NCBI GenBank assembly: GCA_021292105.1
Contig: CM037874.1
Location: 60,475,261-60,539,260, forward strand
Source: Anadara kagoshimensis
Lineage: Eukaryota; Mollusca; Bivalvia; Arcoida; Arcidae
Length of the DNA: 64,000 bases
Direction: 5' to 3'
Position 1 is the first letter of the stretch. Each line of letters starts with the position of its first letter. The notes beneath the pieces are model-generated. The model saw only the letters and a program-made list of their open reading frames with translations, ran no database searches and was not told where the DNA came from. Below, in pieces: positions 23,401-36,077 of the stretch. The position numbers and the translations under genes were made by a program.

Positions 23401-26400
23401 TGAACTACTTGGTCATCGAGACAGTGGGAGATACTATGATCTGTAAGCTGGTGTTTTGAACTACTTGGCCATCGAAACAGTGGCAGACACTATGATCTGT
23501 AAGTTGCCGTTTTGAACTACTTGGTCATCGAGACAGTGGGAGACACTATGAACTGTAAGTCGGCGTTTTGAACCACTTGGTCATCGAGACAGTTGGAGAC
23601 ACTATGATCTGTAAGATGCCGTTTGAACTACTTGGTCATCGAGACAGTGGGAGACACTATGATCTGTAAGCTGGTGTTTTGAACTACTTGGCCATCGAGA
23701 CAGTGGCAGACACTATGATCTGTAAGTTGCCGTTTGGAACTACTTGGTCATCGAGACAGTGGGAGACACTATGAACTGTAAGTCGGCGTGTTGAACCACT
23801 TGGTCATCGAGACAGTTGGAGACACTATGATCTGTAAGTTGCCGTTTGGAACTACTTGGTCATCGAGACAGTGGGAGACACTATGATCTGTAAGCTGGTG
23901 TTGCAGTTTGGAACTACTTGGTCATCGAGACAGTGGGAGACACTATGATCTGTAAGCTGGTGTTTTGAACTACTTGGTCATCGAGACAGTGGGAGACACT
24001 ATGATCTGTAAGCCGGCGTTTTGAACCACTTGGCTATCAAGGCAATTGGAGACACTATGATCTGTAAGCCTGCGTTTTGAACTACTTGGCCATCGAGACA
24101 GTTGGAGACACTATGAACTGTAAGCCGGCGTTTTGAACTACTTGGTCATCGAGACAGTTGGAGACACTATGATATGTAAGCCGGCGTTCTGAACCACTTG
24201 GCTATCGATTTAATGGCAGACACTATGATTTGTAAGCCGGCGCTTTGAACCACTTGGCTATCAAGGCAATTGGAGACACTATGATCTGTAAGCTGGTGTT
24301 TTGAACTACTTGGCCATCGAGACAGTTGGAGACACTATGATATGTAAGCCGGCGTTCTGAACCACTTGGCTATCGATTTAATGGCAGACACTATGATTTG
24401 TAAGCCGGCGCTTTGAACCACTTGGCTATCAAGGCAATTGGAGACACTATGATCTGTAAGCTGGTGTTTTGAACTACTTGACCATCGAGACAGTGGGAGA
24501 CACTGTGATCTGTAAGCCGGCGTTTTGAACCACTTGTCCATCGAGACAGTGGGAGACACTATGATCTGTAAGCTGGCGTTTTGAACTACTTGGTCATCGA
24601 GACAGTGGGAGGCACTATGATCTGTAAGCCGGCGTTTTGAACTACTTGGTCATCGAGACAGTTGGAGACACTATGATCTGTAAGCTGGCGTTTTGAACCA
24701 CTTGGCCATCGAGACAGTTGGAGACACTATGATCTGTAAGCTGGCGTTTTGAACTACTTGGCCATCGAGACACTGGGAGACACTATGGTCTGTAAGCTGG
24801 CGTTTTGAACTACTTGGCCATCGAGACAGTTGGAGACACTATGATCTGTAATCTGGCGTTTTGAACTACTTGGCCATCGAGACACTGGGAGACACTATGA
24901 TCTGTAAGCTGGCGTTTTGAACTACTTGGTCATCGAGAGAGTGGCAGATACTATGATCTGTAAGCTGGTGTTTTGAACCACTTGGTCATCGAGACAGTGG
25001 CAGATACTATGATCTGTAAGCTGGCGTTTTGAACTACTTGGCCATGGAGACAGTGGGAGACACTATGATCTGTAAGCTGGTGTTTTGAACTACTTGGCCT
25101 TCGAGACAGTTGGAGACACTATAATCTGTAAGTCGGCGTTTTGAACTACTTGGCCATCGAGACAGTTGGAGACACTATGATCTGTAAGCTGGTGTTTTGA
25201 ACTACTTGGCCATCGAGACAGTGGGAGACACTATGATCTTTAAGCCGGCGTTTTGAACTACTTGGCTATCGATACAGTGGCAGACACTGTGATCTGTAAG
25301 CTGGCGTTTTGAACTACTTGGCCATCGAGACAGTGGGAGACACTATGATCTGTAAGCCGGCGTTTTGAACCACTTGGCTATCAAGGTAATTGGAGACACT
25401 ATGATCTGTAAGCTGGCGTTTTGAACTACTTGACCATCGAGACAGTTGGAGACACTATGATCTGTTTTCCGGCGTTTTGAACCAATTGGCTATCAAGACA
25501 ATTGGAGACACTATGATCTGTAAGCTGGTGTTTTGAACTACTTGGCCATCGAGACAGTGGCAGACACTATGATCTGTAAGTTGGCGTTTTGAAAACTTTG
25601 GTCATCAAGACAGTGGGAGACAACTATGATCTGTAAGCTGGCGTTTTGAAGTACTTGAACATCGAGACAGTGGGAGACACTGTGATCTGTAAGCCGGCGT
25701 TTTGAAACCAATTGGCTATCAAGACAATTGGAGACACTATGATCTGTAAGCTGGTGTGTTTCAACTACTTGGCCATCGAGACAGTTGGAGACACTAGATC
25801 TGTAAGCCGGCGTTTTGAACTACTTGGTCATCGAGACAGTGGGAGACACTATGAACTGTAAGTCGGCGTTTTGAACCACTTGGTCATCGAGACAGTGGGC
25901 ACTATGATCTGTAAGTCGGCGTTTGAACTACTTGGTCATCGAGACAGTGGGAGACACTATGATCTGTAAGCTGGTGTTTTTGAACTACTTGACCATCGAG
26001 ACAGTGGCAGACACTATGATCTGTAAGTTGCCGTTTGGAACTACTTGGTCATCGAGACAGTGGGAGACACTATGAACTGTAAGTCGGCGTTTTGAACCAC
26101 TTGGTCATCGAAATAGTTGGAGACACTATGATCTGTAAGTCGGCGTTTTGAACTACTTGGTCATCGAGACAGTGGGAGACACTATGATCTGAAAGCCGGC
26201 GTTTTGAACTACTTGACCATCGAGACAGTTGGAGACACTATGATCTGTAAGTCGGCGTTTTGACTACTGGTCATCGAGACAGTGGGAGACACTATGATCT
26301 GTAAGACGGTGTGTTTTAAACCATTGGCCATCGAGACAGTTGGAGCACTATGATCTGTAAGCTGGTGTTTTGAACTACTTGGCCATCGAGATAGTTGGAG

Positions 26401-29400
26401 ACACTATGATCTGTAAGTTGCGTTTGGAACTACTTGGTCATCGAGACAGTGGAGACACTATGATCTGTAAGCTGGCGTTTTGAACTACTTGGTCATCGAG
26501 ACAGTGGCAGACACTATGATCTGTAAGCCGGCGTTTTGAACTACTTGGTCATCGAGACAGTGGGAGACACTATGATCTGTAAGTTGGCGTTTGAACTACT
26601 TGGTCATCGAGACAGTGGGAGACACTATGATCTGTAAGCCGGCGTTTTGAACCACTTGGCTATCAAGGCAATTGGAGACACTATGATCTGTAAGCCTGCG
26701 TTTTGAACTACTTGACCATCGAGACAGAGGGAGACACTATGATATGTAAGCCGGCGTTCTGAACCACTTGGCTATCGATTTAATGGCAGACACTATGATC
26801 TGTAAGACGGCGCTTTGAACCACTTGGCTATCAAGGCAATTGGAGACACTATGATCTGTAAGCTGGTGTTTTGAACTACTTGACCATCGAGAGAGTGGGA
26901 GACACTTTGATCTGTAAGCCGGCGTTTTGAACCACTTGGCCATCGAGACAGTGGGAGACACTATGATCTGTAAGCTGGCGTTTTGAACTACTTGGTCATC
27001 GAGACAGTGGGAGGCACTATGATCTGTAAGCCGGCGTTTTGAACTACTTGGTTATTGAGACAGTTGGAGACACTATGATCTGTAAGCTGGCGTTTTGAAC
27101 CACTTGACCATCGAGACAGTGGGAGACACTATGATCTGTAAGCTGGCGTTTTGAACTACTTGGTCATCGAGACAGTGGGAGGCATTATGATCTGTAAGCC
27201 GGCGTTTTGAACTACTTGGTCATCGAGACAGTTGGAGACACTATGATCTGTAAGCCGGCGTTTTGAACTACTTGGTCATCGAGACAGTTGGAGACACTAT
27301 GATCTGTAAGCTGGTGTTGCCATTTGGAACTACTTGGTCATCGAGACAGTGGGAGACACTATGATCTGTAAGCTGGTGTTGCCGTTTGGAACTATTTGGT
27401 CATCGAGACAGTGGGAGACACTATGATCTGTAAGCTGGTGTTTTGAACTACTTGGTCATCGAGACAGTGGCAGACACTATGATCTGTAAGCCGGCGTTTT
27501 GAACTACTTGGTCATCGAGACAGTGGGAGACACTATGATCTGTAAGTTGGCGTTTTGAACTACTTGGTCATCGAGACAGTGGGACACACTATGATCTGTA
27601 AGCCGGCGTATTGAACCACTTGGCTATCAAGGCAATTGGAGACACTATGATCTGTAAGCCTGCGTTTTGAACTACTTGGCCATCGAGACAGAGGGAGACA
27701 CTATGATATGTAAACCGGCGTTCTGAACCACTTGGCTATCGATTTAATGGCAGACACTATGATCTGTAAGCCGGCGCTTTGAACGACTTGGCTATCAAGG
27801 CAATTGGAGACACTATGATCTGTAAGCTGGTGTTTTGAACTACTTGACCATCGAGACAGTGGGAGACACTGTGATCTGTAAGCCGGCGTTTTGAACCACT
27901 TGTCCATCGAGACAGTGGGAGACACTATGATCTGTAAGCTGGCGTTTGAACTACTTGGCCATCGAGACAGTGGGAGGCACTATGATCTGTAAGCCGGCGT
28001 TTTGAACTACTTGGTCATCGAGACAGTGGGAGACACTATGAACTGTAAGTCGGCGTTTTGAACCACTTGGTCATCGAGATAGTTGGAGACACTATGATCT
28101 GTAAGTCGGCGTTTTGAACTACTTAGTCATCGAGACAGTGGGAGACACTATGATCTGAAAGCCGGCGTTTTGAACTACTTGACCATTGAGACAGTTGGAG
28201 ACACTATGATCTGTAAGTCGGCGTTTTGAACTACTTGGTCATCGAGACAGTGGGAGACACTATGATCTGTAAGCCGTTGTTTTTAACCACTTGGCCATCG
28301 AGACAGTGGGAGACACTATGAACTCTAAGCTGGTGTTTTGAACTACTTGGCCATCGAGACAGTTGGAGACACTATGATCTGTAAGTTGCCGTTTGGAACT
28401 ACTTGGTCATCGAGACAGTGGGAGACACTATGATCTGTAAGCTGGCGTTTTGAACTACTTGGTCATCGAGACAGTGGCAGACACTATGATCTGTAAGCCG
28501 GCGTTTTGAACTACTTGGTCATCGAGACAGTGGGAGACACTATGATCTGTAAGTTGGCGTTTTGAACTACTTGGTCATCGAGACAGTGGGAGACACTATG
28601 ATCTGTAAGCCGGCGTTTTGAACCACTTGGCTATCAAGGCAATTGGAGACACTATGATCTGTAAGCCTGCGTTTTGAACTACTTGACCATCGAGACAGAG
28701 GGAGACACTATGATATGTAAGCCGGCGTTCTGAACCACTTGGCTATGGATTTAATGGCAGACACTATGATCTGTAAGACGGCGCTTTGAACCACTTGGCT
28801 ATCAAGGCAATTGGAGACACTATGATCTGTAAGCTGGTGTTTTGAACTACTTGACCATCGAGAGAGTGGGAGACACTTTGATCTGTAAGCCGGCGTTTTG
28901 AACCACTTGGCCATCGAGACAGTGGGAGACACTATGATCTGTAAGCTGGCGTTTTGAACTACTTGGTCATCGAGACAGTGGGAGGCATTATGATCTGTAA
29001 GCCGGCGTTTTGAACTACTTGGTCATCGAGACAGTTGGAGACACTATGATCTGTAAGCCGGCGTTTTGAACTACTTGGTCATCGAGACAGTTGGAGACAC
29101 TATGATCTGTAAGCTGGTGTTGCCGTTTGGAACTACTTGGTCATCGAGACAGTGGGAGACACTATGATCTGTAAGCTGGTGTTGCCGTTTGGAACTATTT
29201 GGTCATCGAGACAGTGGGACACTATGATCTGTAAGCTGGTGTTTTGAACTACTTGGTCATCGAGACAGTGGCAGACACTATGATCTGTAAGCCGGCGTTT
29301 TGAACTACTTGGTCATCGAGACAGTGGGAGACACTATGATCTGTAAGTTGGCGTTTTGAACTACTTGGGCATCGAGACAGTGGGACACACTATGATCTGT

Positions 29401-31635
29401 AAGCCGGCGTATTGAACCACTTGGCTATCAAGGCAATTGGAGACACTATGATCTGTAAGCCTGCGTTTTGAACTACTTGGCCATCGAGACAGAGGGAGAC
29501 ACTATGATATGTAAACCGGCGTTCTGAACCACTTGGCTATCGATTTAATGGCAGACACTATGATCTGTAAGCCGGCGCTTTGAACGACTTGGCTATCAAG
29601 GCAATTGGAGACACTATGATCTGTAAGCTGGTGTTTTGAACTACTTGACCATCGAGACAGTGGGAGACACTGTGATCTGTAAGCCGGCGTTTTGAACCAC
29701 TTGTCCATCGAGACAGTGGGAGACACTATGATCTGTAAGCTGGCGTTTTGAACTACTTGGCCATCGAGACAGTGGGAGGCACTATGATCTGTAAGCCGGC
29801 GTTTTGAACTACTTGGTCATCGAGACAGTGGGAGACACTATGAACTGTAAGTCGGCGTTTTGAACCACTTGGTCATCGAGATAGTTGGAGACACTATGAT
29901 CTGTAAGTCGGCGTTTTGAACTACTTAGTCATCGAGACAGTGGGAGACACTATGATCTGAAAGCCGGCGTTTTGAACTACTTGACCATTGAGACAGTTGG
30001 AGACACTATGATCTGTAAGTCGGCGTTTTGAACTACTTGGTCATCGAGACAGTGGGAGACACTATGATCTGTAAGCCGTTGTTTTTAACCACTTGGCCAT
30101 CGAGACAGTGGGAGACACTATGAACTCTAAGCTGGTTTTGAACTACTTGGCCATCGAGACAGTTGGAGACACTATGATCTGTAAGTTGCCGTTTGGAACT
30201 ACTTGGTCATCGAGACAGTGGGAGACACTATGATCTGTAAGCTGGCGTTTTGAACTACTTGGTCATCGAGACAGTGGCAGACACTATGATCTGTAAGCCG
30301 GCGTTTTGAACTACTTGGTCATCGAGACAGTGGGAGACACTATGATCTGTAAGTTGGCGTTTTGAACTACTTGGTCATCGAGACAGTGGGAGACACTATG
30401 ATCTGTAAGCCGGCGTTTTGAACCACTTGGCTATCAAGGCAATTGGAGACACTATGATCTGTAAGCCTGCGTTTTGAACTACTTGACCATCGAGACAGAG
30501 GGAGACACTATGATATGTAAGCGGCGTTCTGAACCACTTGGCTATGGATTTAATGGCAGACACTATGATCTGTAAGACGGCGCTTTGAACCACTTGGCTA
30601 TCAAGGCAATTGGAGACACTATGATCTGTAGCTGGTGTTTTGAACTACTTGACCATCGAGAGAGTGGGAGACACTTTGATCTGTAAGCCGGCGTTTTGAA
30701 CCACTTGGCCATCGAGACAGTGGGAGACACTATGATCTGTAAGCTGGCGTTTTGAACTACTTGGTCATCGAGACAGTGGGAGGCATTATGATCTGTAAGC
30801 CGGCGTTTTGAACTACTTGGTCATCGAGACAGTTGGAGACACTATGATCTGTAAGCCGGCGTTTTGAACTACTTGGTCATCGAGACAGTTGGAGACACTA
30901 TGATCTGTAAGTGGTGTTGCCGTTGGAACTACTTGGTCATCGAGCAGTGGGAGACACTATGATCTGTAAGCTGGTGTTGCCGTTTGGAACTATTTGGTCA
31001 TCGAGACAGTGGGAGAACACTATGATCTGTAAGCTGGTGTTTTGAACTACTGGTCATCGAGACAGTGGCAGACACTATGATCTGTAAGCCGGCGTTTTGA
31101 ACTACTGGTCATCGAGACAGTGGGAGACACTATGATCTGTAAGTTGGCGTTTTGAACTACTTGGGCATCGAGAACAGTGGGACACACTATGATCTGTAAG
31201 CCGGCTGTATTGAACCACTTGGCTATCAAGGCAATTGGAGACACTATGATCTGTAAGCCTGCGTTTTGAACTACTTGGCCATCGAGACAGAGGGAGACAC
31301 TATGATATGTAAACCGCGTTCTGAACCACTTGGCTATCGATTTAATGGCAGACACTATGATCTGTAAGCCGGCGCTTGAACGACTTGGCTATCAAGGCAA
31401 TTGGAGACACTATGATCTGTAAGCTGGTGTTTTGAACTACTTGACCATCGAGACAGTGGGAGACACTGTGATCTGTAAGCGGCGTTTGAACCACTTGTCC
31501 ATCGAGACAGTGGGAGACACTATGATCTGTAAGCGGCGTTTTGAACTACTTGGCCATCGAGACAGTGGGAGGCACTATGATCTGTAAGCCGGCGTTTTGA
31601 ACTACTTGGTCATCGAGACAGTGGGAGACACTATG
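17480..31635. repeat. 56-bp satellite array, about 250 copies, with higher-order blocks
   Basis: The unit, taken from GAGACAGTGGGAGACACTAT through GATCTGTAAGCCGGCGTTTT to GAACTACTTGGCCATC, is 56 bp. It fills about 14.2 kb up to the gap, with a degenerate edge from about 17430. Variants (CTGGTGTTGCCGTTTGG, GTAAGTTGCCG, TATCGATTTAATGG, TATCAAGGCAATTGG) mark longer periods: landmarks recur at about 1.8 kb (20981 to 22779; 27958 to 29759 to 31552), which is close to 32 units. The periodic minus-strand frames of about 74 codons are artefacts. The array is cut by the gap, so its true length is unknown. Confidence 0.95.
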
Positions 31636-32635
31636 NNNNNNNNNNNNNNNNNNNNNNNNNNNNNNNNNNNNNNNNNNNNNNNNNNNNNNNNNNNNNNNNN
31701 NNNNNNNNNNNNNNNNNNNNNNNNNNNNNNNNNNNNNNNNNNNNNNNNNNNNNNNNNNNNNNNNNNNNNNNNNNNNNNNNNNNNNNNNNNNNNNNNNNNN
31801 NNNNNNNNNNNNNNNNNNNNNNNNNNNNNNNNNNNNNNNNNNNNNNNNNNNNNNNNNNNNNNNNNNNNNNNNNNNNNNNNNNNNNNNNNNNNNNNNNNNN
31901 NNNNNNNNNNNNNNNNNNNNNNNNNNNNNNNNNNNNNNNNNNNNNNNNNNNNNNNNNNNNNNNNNNNNNNNNNNNNNNNNNNNNNNNNNNNNNNNNNNNN
32001 NNNNNNNNNNNNNNNNNNNNNNNNNNNNNNNNNNNNNNNNNNNNNNNNNNNNNNNNNNNNNNNNNNNNNNNNNNNNNNNNNNNNNNNNNNNNNNNNNNNN
32101 NNNNNNNNNNNNNNNNNNNNNNNNNNNNNNNNNNNNNNNNNNNNNNNNNNNNNNNNNNNNNNNNNNNNNNNNNNNNNNNNNNNNNNNNNNNNNNNNNNNN
32201 NNNNNNNNNNNNNNNNNNNNNNNNNNNNNNNNNNNNNNNNNNNNNNNNNNNNNNNNNNNNNNNNNNNNNNNNNNNNNNNNNNNNNNNNNNNNNNNNNNNN
32301 NNNNNNNNNNNNNNNNNNNNNNNNNNNNNNNNNNNNNNNNNNNNNNNNNNNNNNNNNNNNNNNNNNNNNNNNNNNNNNNNNNNNNNNNNNNNNNNNNNNN
32401 NNNNNNNNNNNNNNNNNNNNNNNNNNNNNNNNNNNNNNNNNNNNNNNNNNNNNNNNNNNNNNNNNNNNNNNNNNNNNNNNNNNNNNNNNNNNNNNNNNNN
32501 NNNNNNNNNNNNNNNNNNNNNNNNNNNNNNNNNNNNNNNNNNNNNNNNNNNNNNNNNNNNNNNNNNNNNNNNNNNNNNNNNNNNNNNNNNNNNNNNNNNN
32601 NNNNNNNNNNNNNNNNNNNNNNNNNNNNNNNNNNN
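31636..32635. other. Assembly gap of exactly 1000 N
   Basis: A round number of N is a placeholder between contigs, not a measured length. The left flank is satellite in mid-unit; the right flank is inside a viral DNA polymerase frame. Nothing shows that the two flanks are adjacent in nature. Confidence 0.98.
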
Positions 32636-32636
32636 G

Positions 32637-34997
32637 TACAAGGTGCTACCCGAGATGCCAGCGTCGCCTCTTACAGAGGAGATCGTCAAGACAATGCTTG
32701 ATATTCAAATGAAACACAAAAAATCAACGGACCCTCCATACTCGACAGTCGACGCGATAATGTTATTGTTCTATCTCTTTAAAGGGGATATCGACTGGAG
32801 ACCGTTCAATGCGTTGTTGGAAAAGTTTCGTGCCGTGGTCAACAACTGCTCCAAAAAGTTGAAGGGTCTTGAACATTTCTGTTCTTACGTCGTGCTTGTG
32901 AGACGTTGTATGTCTCCCATATCGGAGACGGCGGACTTGGTGTGGAAAGAATACAAGAAAAATCACAAAACGGACACCGTAGTAGCTGCCGCGCTTGAAC
33001 AGTTCATCAAATCAAATTTCGATGAGTTAATGATAGCCGCTAAGGAGTCTCAGGAATATCCGAAAGCAATGGCACCAGGTATGACACCCAATAAAGTGGC
33101 GGAAATCATTAAAAATCGAAACCGAGTCGCTGGCATCAAGCTCAAATTTTTACCTTACGATGGTGCCATGATAATCTTCAAGAAAGCCGACATTAACCTT
33201 GAAAACCCAATTTGTGTACTTGACTTTTGTAGCCAATACCCTAACGGTATGCGAGCCATCAACCTCGGCATAGACACCAACGTATCCATACAAAAAATCA
33301 TGAGGTGCATAGGTCTTATTCAAAAAACCCGAAAACTACCAACACGAAAAGAAGCTGCGAGGGTTTTGGAAAGGGAGTATGTGCACGTATGCTTTACTAG
33401 AGAAGAGGACGACGCCGTCGACTGGGTAAATTATCTCGAGGCCCCCGAGTACCTTTCTAGAAATTGTTTATTTTTTGTGCGCAACGTGACATCTATACAA
33501 AACCATCAGTTCAAAGCTGAAATTAAATCTAGAGTCATTGACAAGATTAAGGCCGAAGACAAATCTTTGCCTCTCGAAGTTAGAAAAAAACACCAGAATA
33601 GTAGCGCTGCTAAAAAGCTCAATATCAACTCTAGGTATGGGGTCATTCAATCTACAATTAATCCAAGATTTCAAGCCGCAGTTACGGGTGTTGGGCGCAG
33701 AAGCATTCAGACAGTTACCAAACAACTCAGAGAGATGATCGGAACTGAAGAAATGTACGGAGACACGGACTCGTGTTTCACCTTTATCAGGGACATGAAT
33801 GTTTTCAAAATGATGGAAATGACTTCAGAAGAAATGTACGAAAAGTTCAAATTTGGTACGTTAGGCCTGCCGTATGATAAATTTAAAACCACTATTTTTG
33901 ACAAGTACTATTCCATCGTAGACAAAAACGATCCAAAAAGTATCAGAAACGCCGGTGGTGGTATAGCGCAGGAGCTGTACCAAGTACTAGCCCCCGTTTT
34001 GTCAACGGAAGCTTTGGAGTTGGAAGCCGAGAAAAAGTCGCTCTGTCCCATGGTTTTACCGTCAATGAAGAAATACACGGCTTATAATTGCGTGACCAAA
34101 CGGTCTCTGACAAAAGGTCTCAGTATGCACAATAAGTCGGCTATACCCATGACAAAAACCATACTGGAAACGTTTGTGGAATTATTGGCTACTTGTTGGA
34201 ATGAACACGACTTAATATGTTCCTTATACGATTACCTCGGTAAGCACGTAACAGTACCCATTGAGGAAGGTGCCGTGGCTGCATTGAGTATTGCCAAACC
34301 GTGTTCGATAAACGTTAACAAAGTGAAGACAAAGTCAAAAAACAAAACACTTCTTAACTCAATGATTAGAGATGGTATGAACTTTATTTTCGAAATAATA
34401 CGCGTCAGACAGGTTCCCATCTATCCCGAGGATGGAGACAAAGATTGGTCCCTGTGCGATGTTTTGACACAGTCATGTAACGGCCGAGAGCATGTGGTAA
34501 AGATTAAGTACGACGTCTTGAAAGAGATCATGACCGTTCTGAAAGCAAAGTATAATCAGGGTGTTTGTGGTGTCGTTGAAGCTCTGATATGGGGTGAATT
34601 TTACCCGGACAGGTTCACTCCGGCCGATTTCGCAAAAATAGCCGCCGATAATCCCCAGCCGTATAAACCAGCAACATTTTCACAAATAATGAAAAGAGTT
34701 AGAAATGGTCACTGGTTGTTGGATCCTTTACCTTTGACAACATCATCTCAAAAGCCGTCAGTGCAACAGTCAACTAAGAGGAAATCGGATGGCGAGTCTG
34801 CTTGTGACGATAAAAAACAATGTAAATTAGACTTTTGGATGAGTGTTAAAAACAACAGTTGTATCAATACACCAATTCAACGTCCACCAAAAAAAAGTAA
34901 AAAACAGAAGAGTAAAGGAGGTAATCCAAAACAACACATTACACTTGAATACTGGAGAAATACCGGTTTTAATGTAATAACTACACAAACAAAATAA
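32637..34997 (+). CDS. Family B DNA polymerase, 5' part missing
   Basis: Replicative DNA polymerase of herpesvirus type. The frame is open from the gap edge and the first possible start is GTG, so the N-terminus with the exonuclease domain is lost in the gap; about 786 codons remain. The three polymerase motifs appear in order: DFCSQYPNGM (around 33229, motif A, usually D-x-x-S-L-Y-P), KKLNINSRYGV (around 33612, motif B) and YGDTDS (around 33757, motif C with both catalytic Asp). KKYT further on fits the thumb-proximal KK(R/K)Y motif. The C-terminal tail is basic and ends with two similar short motifs, KLDFW and TLEYW, perhaps for a processivity partner. An AATAAA overlaps the stop (34993-34998). 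Malacoherpesviruses encode such an enzyme; assignment to that family rests on the neighbours as well. Confidence 0.9.
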   Translation, partial: YKVLPEMPASPLTEEIVKTMLDIQMKHKKSTDPPYSTVDAIMLLFYLFKGDIDWRPFNALLEKFRAVVNNCSKKLKGLEHFCSYVVLVRRCMSPISETADLVWKEYKKNHKTDTVVAAALEQFIKSNFDELMIAAKESQEYPKAMAPGMTPNKVAEIIKNRNRVAGIKLKFLPYDGAMIIFKKADINLENPICVLDFCSQYPNGMRAINLGIDTNVSIQKIMRCIGLIQKTRKLPTRKEAARVLEREYVHVCFTREEDDAVDWVNYLEAPEYLSRNCLFFVRNVTSIQNHQFKAEIKSRVIDKIKAEDKSLPLEVRKKHQNSSAAKKLNINSRYGVIQSTINPRFQAAVTGVGRRSIQTVTKQLREMIGTEEMYGDTDSCFTFIRDMNVFKMMEMTSEEMYEKFKFGTLGLPYDKFKTTIFDKYYSIVDKNDPKSIRNAGGGIAQELYQVLAPVLSTEALELEAEKKSLCPMVLPSMKKYTAYNCVTKRSLTKGLSMHNKSAIPMTKTILETFVELLATCWNEHDLICSLYDYLGKHVTVPIEEGAVAALSIAKPCSINVNKVKTKSKNKTLLNSMIRDGMNFIFEIIRVRQVPIYPEDGDKDWSLCDVLTQSCNGREHVVKIKYDVLKEIMTVLKAKYNQGVCGVVEALIWGEFYPDRFTPADFAKIAADNPQPYKPATFSQIMKRVRNGHWLLDPLPLTTSSQKPSVQQSTKRKSDGESACDDKKQCKLDFWMSVKNNSCINTPIQRPPKKSKKQKSKGGNPKQHITLEYWRNTGFNVITTQTK

Positions 34998-35183
34998 AAA
35001 CACTTGTACCCGCAAAAGCTGTTATTGTTATTAATGTAACTCCTACTGTTATAACAAAGACAATGTTATCGCCCAGAGACATTGTTGTTATGTAAATATT
35101 TTTTCTGTCTTTCAACTAATACTTCTTTACCCCCCCCCTCCTTTCAACTATACACTACAGCTTATCATTTTTTGTTAGGGTGT

Positions 35184-36077
35184 TTAGGGAATCAAACACG
35201 ATACACACAGGGACACTAAAAATATAATCTCAATGAAGAAATGATATGTGTCACGCATACCAGTATCTATATTCTTATTTTTATTCAACAAAACAAACAC
35301 CGGTAAACACATTACAATTACCGGTACCGCCATACAAAATACTATAATCATCACGTTTCCGGATACAATTTTTTTATCTTCTGAGGTCCATTGTACTTGT
35401 ATAATTTTACTGGTAAATGCATACACCACCATTATCGTGTAGTATATTGCGGGTAATATCAATGATTCGACCTTTTTTACAAACATCATTTGAACAAAAG
35501 TAAGACTCGTCACCATACCCGTCAGGACCAATACTTCCAGTCTGCTTTCTCCTGCCCTTATCATAATTGTCTCCATAATAATCATCGACATGGCTGCATA
35601 TTTTATCCAAGCTATGTTTGCATAATTGTTTTTGATAGTGAGAAATAATGCGAAATTTGAAATCATTATCGAGAATGACAATACTATATCTATTATCATC
35701 GGAAAAGACGTCCATGATTTTCCCCAAAATTCAATAGGATATTGTGTGAGGTTGTCCCCTTTTAATATAGCGACCGATATGGAAACACATATTAAAAATA
35801 GTTCTATTCCTATTACCTTTAGTATAAAAAAATTTACTTTTGGTACATGTATGGAACTAGACTGTATCAACGGATCAAATTCTGGGTCGGGCTTAACGTA
35901 TTCAACCATCTTTGAACACCGATTTGTTAAAGTTGACAAATCGCCATCAGAATTATCTGGGTCACTTATATGTGGTATAGAAGTATTTTTAAAATCACCC
36001 AAATCAATCTCCGTTAGTTGCACGTCAACATCATATTTCGTTTCTGCCATACTCTGTGTTTTAAATTTTTTCAACAA
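35184..36077 (-). CDS. Seven-transmembrane viral membrane protein
   Basis: 297 residues. A hydrophilic N-terminus of about 80 residues, acidic, precedes seven hydrophobic segments at about 82-105, 125-148, 154-173, 181-200, 205-223, 238-264 and 278-296, the last reaching the C-terminus. The even spacing of seven segments and short loops recalls Bax-inhibitor/TMBIM-type or GPCR-like viral membrane proteins, but I see no signature motif for either. The start is not certain: Met10 is an alternative. The upstream DNA contains a second, diverged copy of the 5' coding end. It converges with the polymerase gene (186 bases between). Confidence 0.75.
   Translation of the reverse strand: MLKKFKTQSMAETKYDVDVQLTEIDLGDFKNTSIPHISDPDNSDGDLSTLTNRCSKMVEYVKPDPEFDPLIQSSSIHVPKVNFFILKVIGIELFLICVSISVAILKGDNLTQYPIEFWGKSWTSFPMIIDIVLSFSIMISNFALFLTIKNNYANIAWIKYAAMSMIIMETIMIRAGESRLEVLVLTGMVTSLTFVQMMFVKKVESLILPAIYYTIMVVYAFTSKIIQVQWTSEDKKIVSGNVMIIVFCMAVPVIVMCLPVFVLLNKNKNIDTGMRDTYHFFIEIIFLVSLCVSCLIP

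Noticed and set aside
17480-31635. Recurring minus-strand frames of 65-137 codons in the satellite
   Set aside because: Their spacing and sequence follow the 56-bp unit; 56 is not a multiple of three, so they are chance openings of a tandem repeat.
17480-31635. CRISPR-like array
   Set aside because: Units abut with no unique spacers, and the context is animal DNA.
31597-32712. Frames of 371 and 352 codons across the gap
   Set aside because: They consist almost wholly of N.
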